A stretch of 57,967 bases of DNA from VRUE01 sp035605695 (GCA_035605695.1 DATNGZ010000009.1:1-57967); one strand, 5' to 3'. Positions 1 through 6,961 are shown, numbered from the stretch's first letter. Program-made: numbers and translations. Notes: generated by a model not told the origin, from the letters alone.

Positions 1-111
1 GACCGCCTGCACGAATCCCTTGGCGATGTCTCACCTGCTGAGTTCGAGTCTCTCTACGCTGCGGCGGGGGATCAACGGATCTCCCTCAAAATGAAGATTG
101 GATCCAACTAA
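1..111 (+). CDS. IS3-family transposase OrfB, C-terminal end (partial)
   Basis: The window opens inside the last 36 codons of an IS3/IS150-type DDE transposase, reading from DRLHESLGDVSPAEFE to a TAA at 109-111. The LHESLG...SPAEFE signature is the usual end of the rve integrase domain in this family. The first 16 bases repeat the last 16 bases of the window in the same reading frame, so this is the missing tail of the OrfB that runs off the right edge, or of an identical IS copy. Confidence 0.9.
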   Translation, partial: DRLHESLGDVSPAEFESLYAAAGDQRISLKMKIGSN

Positions 112-117
112 AACGGT

Positions 118-141
118 CTCCGTCAAACCCGGTCCGGCTCA
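118..141 (+). repeat. IS3 right terminal inverted repeat
   Basis: The 24 bases are an imperfect inverted copy of 56786-56809. They share CTCCGTCAAACCCGG and the terminal GGCTCA and differ at two positions between those blocks. This pair defines the IS ends. Confidence 0.85.
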
Positions 142-215
142 AAGCGCACGCCGAACGTCCTTCCTCCGCCGTTGCGCTTCCGCACGACTACCTGCCCTGT
201 CGCTTTCGGTGCCAC
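142..215 (-). pseudogene. tyrosine recombinase N-terminal fragment, truncated by the IS
   Basis: A GTG start at 215 opens a frame reading MAPKATGQVVVRKRNGGG and continuing RTFGVR before it runs into the IS at 141. This Arm-DNA-binding start (short basic strand, G-R-T-F-x-V-R-F) resembles the first 25 residues of phage-type integrases that I associate with Thermoleophilia. The start lies 7 nt after the stop of the excisionase-like gene, giving an xis-int order. Only about 25 residues remain. The catalytic C-terminus at the right edge of the window is of the same protein type, but roughly 250 middle residues are missing, so the two cannot simply be rejoined. Confidence 0.6.
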
Positions 216-222
216 CGCTCAC

Positions 223-645
223 CTAAGTCGCTGGTGGCGAGCCGTTCTCCCCCCGCCCTCGAATCGGAAGCAACTGCGCCCTTCCCTTCGACCCCTGAGG
301 CTGACTCGCCCGCTTACCTGAGCGGGCGGGCGGGTCAGCCTCCGGTCCCTCGCCAGCCCTCCGCAGCACCCGCGCCGCCACTTCCGGATCGAAGCGAAGC
401 CGTGGCTTCGATCCGCTGCCGAGCTTGACCGCACCCAGCTCGATCGCGTGGGAGTACACCCAAGAGCGCTCGATCCCGAGCCGCCGCGCCAGCTCGGCTG
501 CGTCGACCAGTTCCCGCCGTTGGAGCCCTCGCTGTTCGAGCAGCTCGACCACTCGCCGGGCGATTGCGTCGGTGGCCTGCGGATCGAGCTTGATGCGCGC
601 GGACGGCATCTCGATAGCACTGTCCAAGGAGCCGATCCGCTGCAT
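223..645 (-). CDS. excisionase-like helix-turn-helix protein
   Basis: The protein has about 140 residues, and a later ATG at 609 would give 128. It contains an N-terminal helix (IARRVVELLEQRG) followed by a MerR/excisionase-type winged helix: ELVDAAELARRLGIERSWVY, then a hydrophobic strand and RLRFDPEVAARVL. The tail is basic and low-complexity. It sits directly upstream of the integrase start on the same strand, as small excisionase or recombination-directionality genes do. The start at 645 was chosen because a GGGGG run lies 9 nt upstream; that run is buried in a hairpin (651-672). DNA binding is well supported by the fold, while the excision role is inferred from position. Confidence 0.65.
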   Translation of the reverse strand: MQRIGSLDSAIEMPSARIKLDPQATDAIARRVVELLEQRGLQRRELVDAAELARRLGIERSWVYSHAIELGAVKLGSGSKPRLRFDPEVAARVLRRAGEGPEADPPARSGKRASQPQGSKGRAQLLPIRGRGENGSPPAT

Positions 646-650
646 CGCTC

Positions 651-672
651 GAACCCCCGAAAAGGGGGGTTC
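651..672 (-). promoter_or_regulatory. leader hairpin that would sequester the ribosome-binding site
   Basis: GAACCCCC and GGGGGTTC are perfectly complementary around a 6-nt loop. On the minus strand the 3' arm carries the only purine-rich ribosome-binding candidate for the gene starting at 645. A folded leader would hide it. A terminator role is unlikely because no T tract follows. Confidence 0.45.
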
Positions 673-860
673 CCAGTGTGTCGGGTTGTAGGGGTTGGGG
701 TTGCAGGGAGGCTCTGGGGACTGTCTGAGGGCCAGGGTCTGAAGGCGTTTTGTTGGCTGGGGGATTTGACTTTGAGCTGCTTGGCTGGTTGCTGGTTGTG
801 GCCGGGCTTGGTGGCGGAGTGAATTTGCCTTTTGGTTTGGCCTCGGTTCGGCCATCGCCC

Positions 861-1139
861 TCAACCCCGCGCCGTGAACTGGCCAAGTCGCGTCCCACCG
901 GGGTCCCAACCCATCCCGTCGAGCAGTTCGCCCGGGGGACTGCCGAGCGACCCAGCGAGCTTGACGAGCGTGTCCACCCGGGCCACCCGTTCGCCACGCT
1001 CCAGCTGGCCGACCGCCGTGCGATGAAGCGAGGCGCGCACCGCCAGCTCTTCCTGGGAGAGGTCGGCACGCTTGCGGCAGCGGGCGAGGTTCTTTCCGAA
1101 CTGGAGCTTGAGATCCTGGGGAGCGGGCGGCACATTCAA
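861..1139 (-). CDS. XRE-family HTH transcriptional regulator
   Basis: The protein has 92 residues, almost entirely one Cro/C1-type helix-turn-helix. The order is FGKNLARCRKRADLSQEELA, then VRASLHRTAVGQLERGERV and VDTLVKLAGSLGSPPGELL. The start is a TTG at 1139 that overlaps the TGA of the upstream gene (TTGA), with GGAGG six bases ahead; GTG at 1133 is an alternative. It is translationally coupled to the gene at 1136-1438 and probably regulates the island integration genes downstream. That role is inferred from position. Confidence 0.8.
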   Translation of the reverse strand: MNVPPAPQDLKLQFGKNLARCRKRADLSQEELAVRASLHRTAVGQLERGERVARVDTLVKLAGSLGSPPGELLDGMGWDPGGTRLGQFTARG

Positions 1140-1438
1140 GACACGCCTCCAAGCAGCTCCTCGAAGCGAATTGCGGCGTGCGTTGGCAGCACCAAGCCAT
1201 CCGCACAGTAGAGGAGTCCGATACCGGTCAGGTCGCGCACCGCGCGCTCGATCCGGTCGCCTTCGGCAGCATCCTCCGACCCCGCCGTGATCTCACGAGC
1301 GAGATCGGGCAATTTGAGATGCGTCGGGTGCAGCAGTAGAACGTGGGTCAAGACCACGCTCTGATCGCGAATGTCTTCAGCGAACGTAGGAGAGCAGCCG
1401 CCCGAATCCGGGCGGCCCTGAATAGGCTGATCCTGCAT
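1136..1438 (-). CDS. small winged-helix-like protein of unknown function
   Basis: The protein has 100 residues. From residue 25 it resembles a compact winged helix: SVVLTHVLLLHPTHLKLPDL, an acidic helix with DRIERAVRDLTGIGLL, and a short hairpin ending PTHAAIRFEELL. AGGAGGT lies about 11 nt before the ATG at 1438. It lies between two XRE genes on the same strand and overlaps the next start, so it belongs to the regulatory operon of the island. I do not recognise a named family; a regulator accessory role is a guess. Confidence 0.6.
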   Translation of the reverse strand: MQDQPIQGRPDSGGCSPTFAEDIRDQSVVLTHVLLLHPTHLKLPDLAREITAGSEDAAEGDRIERAVRDLTGIGLLYCADGLVLPTHAAIRFEELLGGVS

Positions 1439-1461
1439 GGGAGCTGATACCTCCTGTGCCG

Positions 1462-1492
1462 GCCCCGGGGGCGTTCACGCGCCGCCCGGGGC
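1462..1492 (-). terminator. GC-rich hairpin between two island regulator genes
   Basis: GCCCCGGG and CCCGGGGC form a perfect 8-bp stem whose loop contains a second GGCG/CGCC pairing. It lies in the 83-nt gap between the XRE gene (stop at 1522) and the gene starting at 1438. No strong U tract is visible, so it may be an attenuator or mRNA processing structure instead of a full terminator. Confidence 0.4.
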
Positions 1493-1521
1493 ATTTGCGT
1501 TGTCTGTCTTGCTCGAAGCCT

Positions 1522-1773
1522 CTAAAGCCGTTCAGCCTGGGCGACAAGCTCTGACAGCGGCAATTCCAATGCCGCCGCCAGCTTGACGAGATTCCGATAG
1601 CTCGGATTCCGCAACCCGCGCTCAATCTCGCTGACGTAGGTGCGGTGCATCCCGGCACGATCGGCCAGCCCCTCCTGGGAGAGGCCATCGATTTCTGCCC
1701 GTCGTGCCCGTATCGCTTCGCCAAGAGCCTGTAGAGCCTTCTCCGACACGCGCCGAGCGTGCCAGCTAGACAA
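1522..1773 (-). CDS. XRE-family HTH transcriptional regulator
   Basis: The protein has 83 residues and a complete Cro/C1-type domain: ALGEAIRARRAEIDGLSQEG, then LADRAGMHRTYVSEIERGLRN and LVKLAAALELPLSELV. It is the first gene of a minus-strand regulator series and is divergent from the Cas2-like/helicase operon. The shared AT-rich gap carries repeated ATAAGT half-sites. It probably represses itself and perhaps the divergent genes, as small phage-type repressors do; this is inference. Confidence 0.8.
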   Translation of the reverse strand: MSSWHARRVSEKALQALGEAIRARRAEIDGLSQEGLADRAGMHRTYVSEIERGLRNPSYRNLVKLAAALELPLSELVAQAERL

Positions 1774-1946
1774 CTATAAGTCTACAGGAAATAAGTGTTA
1801 TATACTCATCCCTTCCAAGCCGCATCCTGCGAGGCCGAGGCGTCATCGCGTATTCCGATAGAACTCGCGTCGTACCGCACAGGCGAGGCTTGGGTGGCCC
1901 AGGCGGCCTGAGCCCAGCGTGCGTCCGACGCCCGAGGAAATTTCCA
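1774..1946. promoter_or_regulatory. divergent promoter region with ATAAGT direct repeats
   Basis: This 173-nt gap separates the XRE gene from the Cas2-like gene. Its left half is markedly AT-rich against the local background. ATAAGT occurs at 1776-1781 and 1791-1796, a 15-nt spacing that could form an operator, with TATACT following at 1801. It is the only plausible promoter region for both directions. No individual -35/-10 pair is certain. Confidence 0.4.
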
Positions 1947-2228
1947 ATGGTTCTCTTGATCTCTTACGACCTGAATAACCATGAGCGTCCGTCGTCCTAC
2001 CACGCCGTTGCCAAAGCAATCGAAGATGGCGCAACCAGCTTTCTGCGCCCCTTGTACTCCCAGTGGCTTATCGAGACGACATACAGCCCGACTGCGTGGC
2101 GTGAACACTTGCTGTCGGTGCTTGACGCCGACGATCGACTCTTTATTTGCCCGGTTGTGAAGGGACGAGACGGTTGGCTAGAGCAAGAGGTCTGGGAATG
2201 GCTTCGAGAGCGCGGTGTCACCGACTGA
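1947..2228 (+). CDS. Cas2/VapD-fold (SinR-like) small protein
   Basis: The protein has 93 residues. It opens with a hydrophobic first strand ending in Tyr-Asp-Leu (MVLLISYDLN), followed by a helix (SYHAVAKAIEDG) and a strand and turn reading PLYSQWLIETTYS. A further helix precedes RLFICPVVKGRDGW. This ferredoxin-like pattern matches SinR-like relatives of Cas2 and VapD, small proteins that include metal-dependent nucleases. The Asp in the first strand corresponds to the acidic Cas2 residue. No Cas1 or CRISPR array is present. It is 17 nt ahead of a UvrD-like helicase in an apparent two-gene operon inside an island, so a joint role is likely. Nuclease activity is inference. Confidence 0.65.
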   Translation: MVLLISYDLNNHERPSSYHAVAKAIEDGATSFLRPLYSQWLIETTYSPTAWREHLLSVLDADDRLFICPVVKGRDGWLEQEVWEWLRERGVTD

Positions 2229-2245
2229 GCGTGAGGCGATAAGCC

Positions 2246-4162
2246 GTGACTGACTACGAGCCGACTTCTGAGCAGCGAGCAATCCTTGGGCACGATCCCG
2301 CCCGCAGCGGCCGGATACTTGCTGGACCGGGCACTGGAAAGAGTGCATCGGTTGTTGCCTTGATCTCAGACCTGATCTCAAAAGATGAAGCTCCGCGCAT
2401 TCGCTTGCTGACCTTTACTCGTGCGGCCACAGCGGAGCTGGCGCTCAAGGTGTCCGAGCATCCAGAGAGCACGGTCGAGCGTCCCAGCACGATTCATTCG
2501 TTTGCCGTTGCTGCGCTGCTTAGAAATCCAGGTTCAGCAGACTTTCCCCGACCACTGCGTATTGCGGATGATTGGGAGTTGGCAAACCTAATACGCCCGG
2601 ATTTGGCCGCGATGACAGGAGTGACTGCGACGTTCGTAAAGAAGCGCCTACTCCCAGAGATGGCTGCGAACTGGGAGTCGCTGGAGGAGCACCCAAACCC
2701 AGACATCGACGACCAAATACGCAATCGATTTCTCGGAGTATGGGATCAGCATAGGCGAGTGTACGGCTACACCCTTCTAGCAGAGCTCCCCGACCTACTG
2801 CGCCGGGCGCTTGAGGCGCATGCAGATTTGGAGGGTCTTGAGTATGACCTCCTGGTCGTAGACGAGTACCAAGACCTAAACGCCTGCGATCTGCGAGTTC
2901 TGCGGCTTCTTGCTGACCGGGGAACTTCCATCCTGGGAGTGGGCGACGACGAGCAATCAATCTATTCGTTTAGAAAGGCGGCCCCCGATGGTATTCGCCG
3001 GTTTCCCGCAGACTATGAGAATGCCGAAGACTACGCGCTAACCATCAGTCATCGCTGTGGATCGGACATAATCGCATGGGCGCGCCACGTTATTGAGGGT
3101 GAGCCTGAGCGTGATCCTGAGCGCCCGCGTCTTGAACCGGCCTCAACTGCCCCGGCTGGAGAGTGTGCCCTACTAAGCTTCCGCTCGGCCCAAAGTGAGG
3201 CAAGGGGCGTTGCGAGTCTGGTCGAACATCTTATTGAGGATGAGGGCCTAGATCCTTCGGAGATCATCGTCCTGTTTCGCGGTGACTACAACAATACGTT
3301 CAGCAGTCCGATTAAGGAGCACCTTGAGGAAGGAGGCACTCCGGTATTCGACCCGTCCTGGGTGGATGACGTAATGAATGACCACGAGAATCGCGTGGTC
3401 GTGTTGCTGCTCAGACTGCTGGCAAGTCGGGATGACTCGCTGGCTTGGGCGGGTCTCATGAGCCTGACCCGCGGAATTGGTAGGGCCTTTATGGAAGCGA
3501 TATATAGGCGAGCAATTGACGAGCAGAAAACATTCGCCGAGGCCCTACTTACTGCCTACGAACGCGATTTCGCGGAGGCTCCCACAGCCTCCCGTGAGGT
3601 TGCTCGCACGCGAGTTGAGGAATGTCTCGCCTGGATTGACCGACAGGACTTGCCGGAGGAGCTTGAGGATGGTTGCTGGGGTGCATGGATTGTGGAGGCG
3701 TTTAATGACGATCCGCCTGCCGCGATTTCGCAGGAGCTTGGTGATCTACTGTTGGATGTCGACGAGCTCATGGAAGAAGGACTTCCCCTCGGGCGATATA
3801 TGGGCCTCGTTCAACCCCTTGCAAAGGACCGGGCGCAGGCGCAGTCGGATGGCGTCCGCTTCATGAGCATGAGCATGTCTAAGGGCCTCACTGTGACCGC
3901 GTCCATCGTCGTTGGAGCTGAGGACGGTGTAATCCCACGGTCAAATGGGGACCTTTCAGAGGAACGCAGGCTGATGTACGTGGCCATGACCCGCGCGCGG
4001 GGCTATCAATTTGTGACTTGGGCGAACCGGCGGATCGGGCCAACTGCGAGAGCTGGTACGACCCAGGTACAGGGCAGGAGATATGAGAGCCGCTATCTAA
4101 GGAATGGCCCGGTCAGAACCCAAGACGGCGAGAGTTTCATTGGTCAGCGATGGGCGGGCTAA
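2246..4162 (+). CDS. UvrD/Rep-type superfamily 1 helicase
   Basis: The protein has 638 residues, slightly short for UvrD. Visible motifs are the Q-motif region (TSEQRAIL), Walker A in GRILAGPGTGKSA (residues about 22-34), motif Ia (LLTFTRAATAEL), and Walker B as LLVVDEYQDLNA near 200. Motif III follows as GDDEQSIYSFRKA, and motif VI near the end as EERRLMYVAMTRA. The start is GTG 2246, preceded by GAGGCGA. No extra nuclease domain is evident at the C-terminus. Codon use is less GC-biased than in neighbours, consistent with horizontal transfer. The enzyme should be an ATP-driven 3'-5' DNA helicase. Pairing with the Cas2/VapD-like protein suggests DNA defence or element maintenance, which is inference. 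Confidence 0.85.
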   Translation: MTDYEPTSEQRAILGHDPARSGRILAGPGTGKSASVVALISDLISKDEAPRIRLLTFTRAATAELALKVSEHPESTVERPSTIHSFAVAALLRNPGSADFPRPLRIADDWELANLIRPDLAAMTGVTATFVKKRLLPEMAANWESLEEHPNPDIDDQIRNRFLGVWDQHRRVYGYTLLAELPDLLRRALEAHADLEGLEYDLLVVDEYQDLNACDLRVLRLLADRGTSILGVGDDEQSIYSFRKAAPDGIRRFPADYENAEDYALTISHRCGSDIIAWARHVIEGEPERDPERPRLEPASTAPAGECALLSFRSAQSEARGVASLVEHLIEDEGLDPSEIIVLFRGDYNNTFSSPIKEHLEEGGTPVFDPSWVDDVMNDHENRVVVLLLRLLASRDDSLAWAGLMSLTRGIGRAFMEAIYRRAIDEQKTFAEALLTAYERDFAEAPTASREVARTRVEECLAWIDRQDLPEELEDGCWGAWIVEAFNDDPPAAISQELGDLLLDVDELMEEGLPLGRYMGLVQPLAKDRAQAQSDGVRFMSMSMSKGLTVTASIVVGAEDGVIPRSNGDLSEERRLMYVAMTRARGYQFVTWANRRIGPTARAGTTQVQGRRYESRYLRNGPVRTQDGESFIGQRWAG

Positions 4163-4536
4163 CTACAAAGCCGTTGGTGGGCGATCTCGTAGACGGTGGG
4201 CGCATGGGAGTCTCGTGGTTGGTGGCGGACGCCGAAAGCGGCGAAGACTAGGACCGCTTTACCTCCACGCAGCTCGATACGGAAGACCATGCCGAACTTG
4301 CCGTTGGAGCCGTCGGGGGGAGGCAGGTAGACCTTCATGCAATGGACGAGCGCGGTTCCTTCCGGCCCCTCCTCGTCGCAGGCGAGTAGATCCGCAAGAG
4401 GCGCTCCCTCCTGCTCGTACTCCCTCCTTGCAGCGAGCGCGACATCGCGGCCTGTATCGCTGGTTCGGTTTAGATCCTCAGCGAAAGCTGCATTGTCGAA
4501 AAGCGCAGGGGCGTGGCCCGCCTGCTTGTCGCTCAT
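4159..4536 (-). CDS. unknown protein, second gene of a toxin-antitoxin-like pair
   Basis: The protein has 125 residues. The N-terminal half is helical and acidic. The C-terminal half alternates strands: ALVHCMKVYLPPPDG, KFGMVFRIEL, AVLVFAAFGVRHQP. This beta-rich end with basic residues recalls RelE/ParE-like ribonuclease folds, but I cannot assign a family. GAGGGG precedes the ATG, and the gene starts 3 nt after the stop of the upstream gene, so the two are cotranscribed. It converges on the helicase, with four bases of overlap. Toxin function is a hypothesis from gene size and pairing. Confidence 0.5.
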   Translation of the reverse strand: MSDKQAGHAPALFDNAAFAEDLNRTSDTGRDVALAARREYEQEGAPLADLLACDEEGPEGTALVHCMKVYLPPPDGSNGKFGMVFRIELRGGKAVLVFAAFGVRHQPRDSHAPTVYEIAHQRLCS

Positions 4537-4539
4537 CGG

Positions 4540-4833
4540 CTACCCCTCGCCGTCGGGGGACTGCACCGGGCCGTACTCGGCTTCAAAATCAGCCAGGGTT
4601 CCCGGCTCGGTGCCAAGGCGCTTGCGGATTGCCTCAAACGAGGTATCGGGCACGAGGGTGAGGGACCCGTCCGGGCGCTCCTCGGTGACGACGTACTCGC
4701 CAGCTCGGTCGCCGCTGAGCTTGACATGGGCGTGCAACTCCATGCCAACAATGTTGGCAGACAGCGAGCCGGTAGTCGAGCGGCTGATGCTGATGGGGCG
4801 GTCATTTTCATCTCTCCCTATATCTATGCACAT
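4540..4833 (-). CDS. unknown small protein, first gene of a toxin-antitoxin-like pair
   Basis: The protein has 97 residues and is acidic. A strand-rich middle (MELHAHVKLSG, GEYVVTEERPDGSL) is followed by a helix containing SFEAIRKRLGTEPG and a charged end (ADFEAEYG). The start at 4833 has a strong GGAGGGG nine bases upstream; an internal Met at residue 31 would be the alternative. Order and acidity fit an antitoxin preceding its toxin. No known antitoxin DNA-binding motif is obvious, so the call is tentative. Confidence 0.5.
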   Translation of the reverse strand: MCIDIGRDENDRPISISRSTTGSLSANIVGMELHAHVKLSGDRAGEYVVTEERPDGSLTLVPDTSFEAIRKRLGTEPGTLADFEAEYGPVQSPDGEG

Positions 4834-4964
4834 CTGACCTACCCCTCCGCCGGGCTAGGAATTGGGCGACCGATCCATTGGACAGAACTGCCCAAATCGG
4901 AGCAAATCGGCCGCAAGCTGCGGCTATCGCGCGAATCCAACCGCGCACCGACGGATCTGCTTCA

Positions 4965-4984
4965 TTCCCCATTAAATAGGGGAA
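4965..4984. terminator. small hairpin near the island end
   Basis: TTCCCC and GGGGAA pair perfectly around an 8-nt A/T loop, and CCCCTTTTT follows at 4990-4997. It may terminate transcription near the island boundary on the plus strand. The stem is only 6 bp, so the call is modest. Confidence 0.35.
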
Positions 4985-5016
4985 TCTGCCCCTTTTTGGA
5001 CTCTGCCAGGTCGCTC

Positions 5017-5057
5017 CTGTCACGCCGGAGTCGCGGGTTCGAGTCCCGTCGCTCCCG
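5017..5057 (+). other. 3' fragment of tRNA-Asp, probable attachment-site remnant
   Basis: The sequence contains a tRNA anticodon loop CTGTCAC (anticodon GUC, Asp), the 3' half of the anticodon stem (GCCGG), and a 4-nt variable region. A complete T arm follows (GCGGG, TTCGAGT, CCCGT), then a 3' acceptor strand CGCTCCC plus G. Upstream of the loop there is no D arm, no matching 5' stem and no GGGAGCG, so the tRNA is not functional. Integration into the 3' end of a tRNA gene leaves exactly such a duplicate at the far end of an element. The island would lie to the left, and the intact tRNA-Asp outside the window. Confidence 0.7.
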
Positions 5058-5103
5058 TTCCTTGACGCGCCTGCATTTGGACGGCTTTGCAGTTCTCCAC
5101 CAA

Positions 5104-5167
5104 CTCAAATTTGAGCCTGAACCTGAAAGTTTCGGCCGTTCTAGATTGAACCCCAATAGGCCTATTG
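5104..5167. promoter_or_regulatory. two perfect palindromes upstream of the small zinc-ribbon-like gene
   Basis: CTCAAATTTGAG (5104-5115) and CAATAGGCCTATTG (5154-5167) are exact palindromes in the 163-nt gap between the tRNA fragment and the gene at 5221. They are candidate dimeric regulator sites. No promoter elements are clear. Confidence 0.3.
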
Positions 5168-5220
5168 CCGTCCATTGGCGTGGCGCGGCTGGGGGAAGAG
5201 CAACAGAAAGGACCGACGAA

Positions 5221-5388
5221 ATGTCGAAGATCCCGCCGTTCCGCACGAGCTCCCTGGAGTATCCGCCGGAGCATCGAAACGTCTACCACAACGATTCCGA
5301 TTGCCCGGACGGCAAGCTGATCAAACCTTGGCACCGCGATTCCGGCGACGGCGGGCGGCCGTTGTGCAAGGAGTGCGCGAAGCTCTAA
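5221..5388 (+). CDS. small conserved-looking protein with paired cysteines
   Basis: The protein has 55 residues. After a short lead it reads YPPEHRNVYHNDSDCPDGK, then WHRDSGDGGRPLCKECAKL to the stop. One upstream Cys, a GGRPLC segment and a terminal CxxC suggest a small zinc- or metal-binding knuckle. Similar short proteins ending GGxPxCxxC are common hypothetical proteins in bacteria. It is preceded by AGAAAGGA. It sits just outside the putative island junction and upstream of a broken epimerase gene. Function unknown. Confidence 0.6.
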   Translation: MSKIPPFRTSSLEYPPEHRNVYHNDSDCPDGKLIKPWHRDSGDGGRPLCKECAKL

Positions 5389-5451
5389 GCGCGGAAGGTC
5401 AACTCCCAATGGGGGCCTTCTGGCTCCCCACCCACAATCTGCCAATGGCGC

Positions 5452-5943
5452 ACGCTGGAGGCGATCCGCCACGTCGAGGATGCAGTCACCGGTGCTGAGT
5501 GGGCCGAAGGAATCGTGCTCCGCTATGGCGGCTTCTACGGTCCCGGCACCTCGCTCGCGCCCGGCGGCGAAAACGCCGAGATGATCCGCCGCGGCAAGTT
5601 CCCGGTGGTCGGCGATGGCGCCGGCGTCTGGTCCTTTATCCACATCGCCGATGCCGCCGAGGCGACCGTCGCCGCGCTCGAGCGGGGACGGCCCGGCATC
5701 TACAACGTCGTCGACGACGAGCCGGCACCGGTCCGCGAGTGGCTGCCAGCCGTGGCCAGTGCCCTCGGCGCCAAGCCACCCCGCCACGTGCCGCGCTGGG
5801 CGGGCCGGCTGCTGGCCGGCGAGGCGGCGGCGGTGATGATGACCGAGGTCAGGGGCGCGTCAAACCAGAAGGCCAAGCGGGAGCTGGACTGGCAGCCGCA
5901 CCATCCGAGCTGGCGCCAGGGCATCGCGGAGGTAGCAGCCTGA
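5452..5943 (+). pseudogene. NAD-dependent epimerase/dehydratase, C-terminal remnant
   Basis: From 5452 the frame reads TLEAIRHVEDAVTG, IVLRYGGFYGPGT, VWSFIHIADAAEATVAALE and IYNVVDDEPAPVREW. These are the second half of an SDR-type sugar epimerase: the substrate-binding YGPG loop and HIADAA helix. The N-terminal Rossmann domain with GxxGxxG and the Tyr-Lys pair, about 130-150 residues, is absent, and homology stops abruptly near 5450. An internal ATG at 5515 could express a fragment, but it could not bind NAD. The break lies 400 nt from the tRNA fragment, suggesting a deletion linked to island activity. Confidence 0.75.
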
Positions 5944-6052
5944 GCGGAACTCGTGCCCTTTGCCCGCACTTCACTGCAACCGGGAGGGCTGCCGGCCACC
6001 TCGGCGAAATGGACTCGGTGGAAACGCGTGCCTGTCGAGGAAGGATTCGCCG

Positions 6053-6961
6053 ATGAAACAGCATCTGTTGAGCGAAGGCGACCGCGCCGCCCTGCAGGCC
6101 ATGGTGCCCCTTGCCGGAGCGCTGGGAGTCGGCACGATTTTCGCGCTGTTTTTCGGTGGGCGGCGGAAATCGGGAACCGCCGTGTTCGAATTGTTCGCGA
6201 TCGTCACGGTGCTGATGTCGGCCGCATCGACCGCGTATTTCAGCATCGCGTTTCTGCATCAGAACGAAGCCATATCCGGCAAGGATCTGACCCAGACGGC
6301 GACGCCGCTGTTGGTCGCCGCCTTTCTGCTCGTGTTCGTGAGCGTCCTCGCCCGGCTGCCTGGATCGCTGCTGCGGGTCGTCACCTTGCTTCCTCTTGCC
6401 CTCCTCGGCGTCGTCATCGCGGCCGTTCTGGCGAGCTCGACCTGGTCCGCCAGTCCTGGGAACGCCGTCCTCGTGGCCCTGGTCATGCTCGCCGTCGGTG
6501 GCCTGCTCGGGGTCGGTGCCTGGCTGATCGACCGCCTGGACCTCAACTGGGACCGCCGGGAGGAACACCGGCGTTTGACCGGGCTCTACTCAGCGGGCTA
6601 TCTGCCCACCGAGAAGACGCTTCGCTTCGCCCTGCCGCGGCACCACTCGGCCTCGCGCGATCAGGATCTGGCGTGCTGGGTGAAGAAGGGGAAGTCCTAC
6701 CTCGACCTGCCCAGTTGGCTGCGCCTGCGCAGCGACGCTGGAGCCCGCTGGCGGGCGTTCGCAACGGGTAAGGCGCAACCACCGATCGGCTCGGCGATCC
6801 TCGTTCACGTCAAAGTCGGCTTCCGCATTCCCGCCCTTCGCGACCGGACCTTCGTGCGGGTCTCGATCCTCGAGCCCGCGCGTGGTGGCGAAGCCCGCGT
6901 CACGGAGATGCGGGCAAACGAGGACGGCCTCTTCGATGTCACCGACCTCGGGATAGTCTGA
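6053..6961 (+). CDS. integral membrane protein of unknown function
   Basis: The protein has 302 residues. About four transmembrane helices fill residues 15-160: VPLAGALGVGTIFALFF, LFAIVTVLMSAASTAYFSIA, a pair around LLVAAFLLVFVSVLA and VVTLLPLALLGVVIAAVLA, and VLVALVMLAVGGLLGVGAWL. A soluble C-terminal domain of about 130 residues follows (RLTGLYSAGYLPTEKTLRF). GAGGAAGG lies nine bases before the ATG at 6053, which fixes the start. I do not recognise the family. Confidence 0.65.
   Translation: MKQHLLSEGDRAALQAMVPLAGALGVGTIFALFFGGRRKSGTAVFELFAIVTVLMSAASTAYFSIAFLHQNEAISGKDLTQTATPLLVAAFLLVFVSVLARLPGSLLRVVTLLPLALLGVVIAAVLASSTWSASPGNAVLVALVMLAVGGLLGVGAWLIDRLDLNWDRREEHRRLTGLYSAGYLPTEKTLRFALPRHHSASRDQDLACWVKKGKSYLDLPSWLRLRSDAGARWRAFATGKAQPPIGSAILVHVKVGFRIPALRDRTFVRVSILEPARGGEARVTEMRANEDGLFDVTDLGIV

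Larger units (their letters stand above)
1..141 (+). mobile_element. IS3-family insertion sequence, right end
   Basis: The tail of OrfB is followed by the right terminal inverted repeat at 118-141, which ends in the CA-3' dinucleotide typical of IS3. Sequence beyond 141 belongs to a different gene (an integrase N-terminus on the minus strand), so the IS boundary is sharp. The bases after the right end (AAG) do not match those before the left end at 56786 (GTC). The two ends therefore do not show the short target duplication expected of one simple insertion. Confidence 0.85.

Noticed and set aside
1947..2228. A CRISPR-Cas locus, because of the Cas2-like fold
   Set aside because: No repeat-spacer array and no Cas1 or effector genes are present. 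The protein fits the broader SinR/VapD relatives of Cas2.
5006..5057. An intact tRNA-Asp gene
   Set aside because: The 5' acceptor strand, D arm and 5' anticodon stem are missing; only the 3' half matches.
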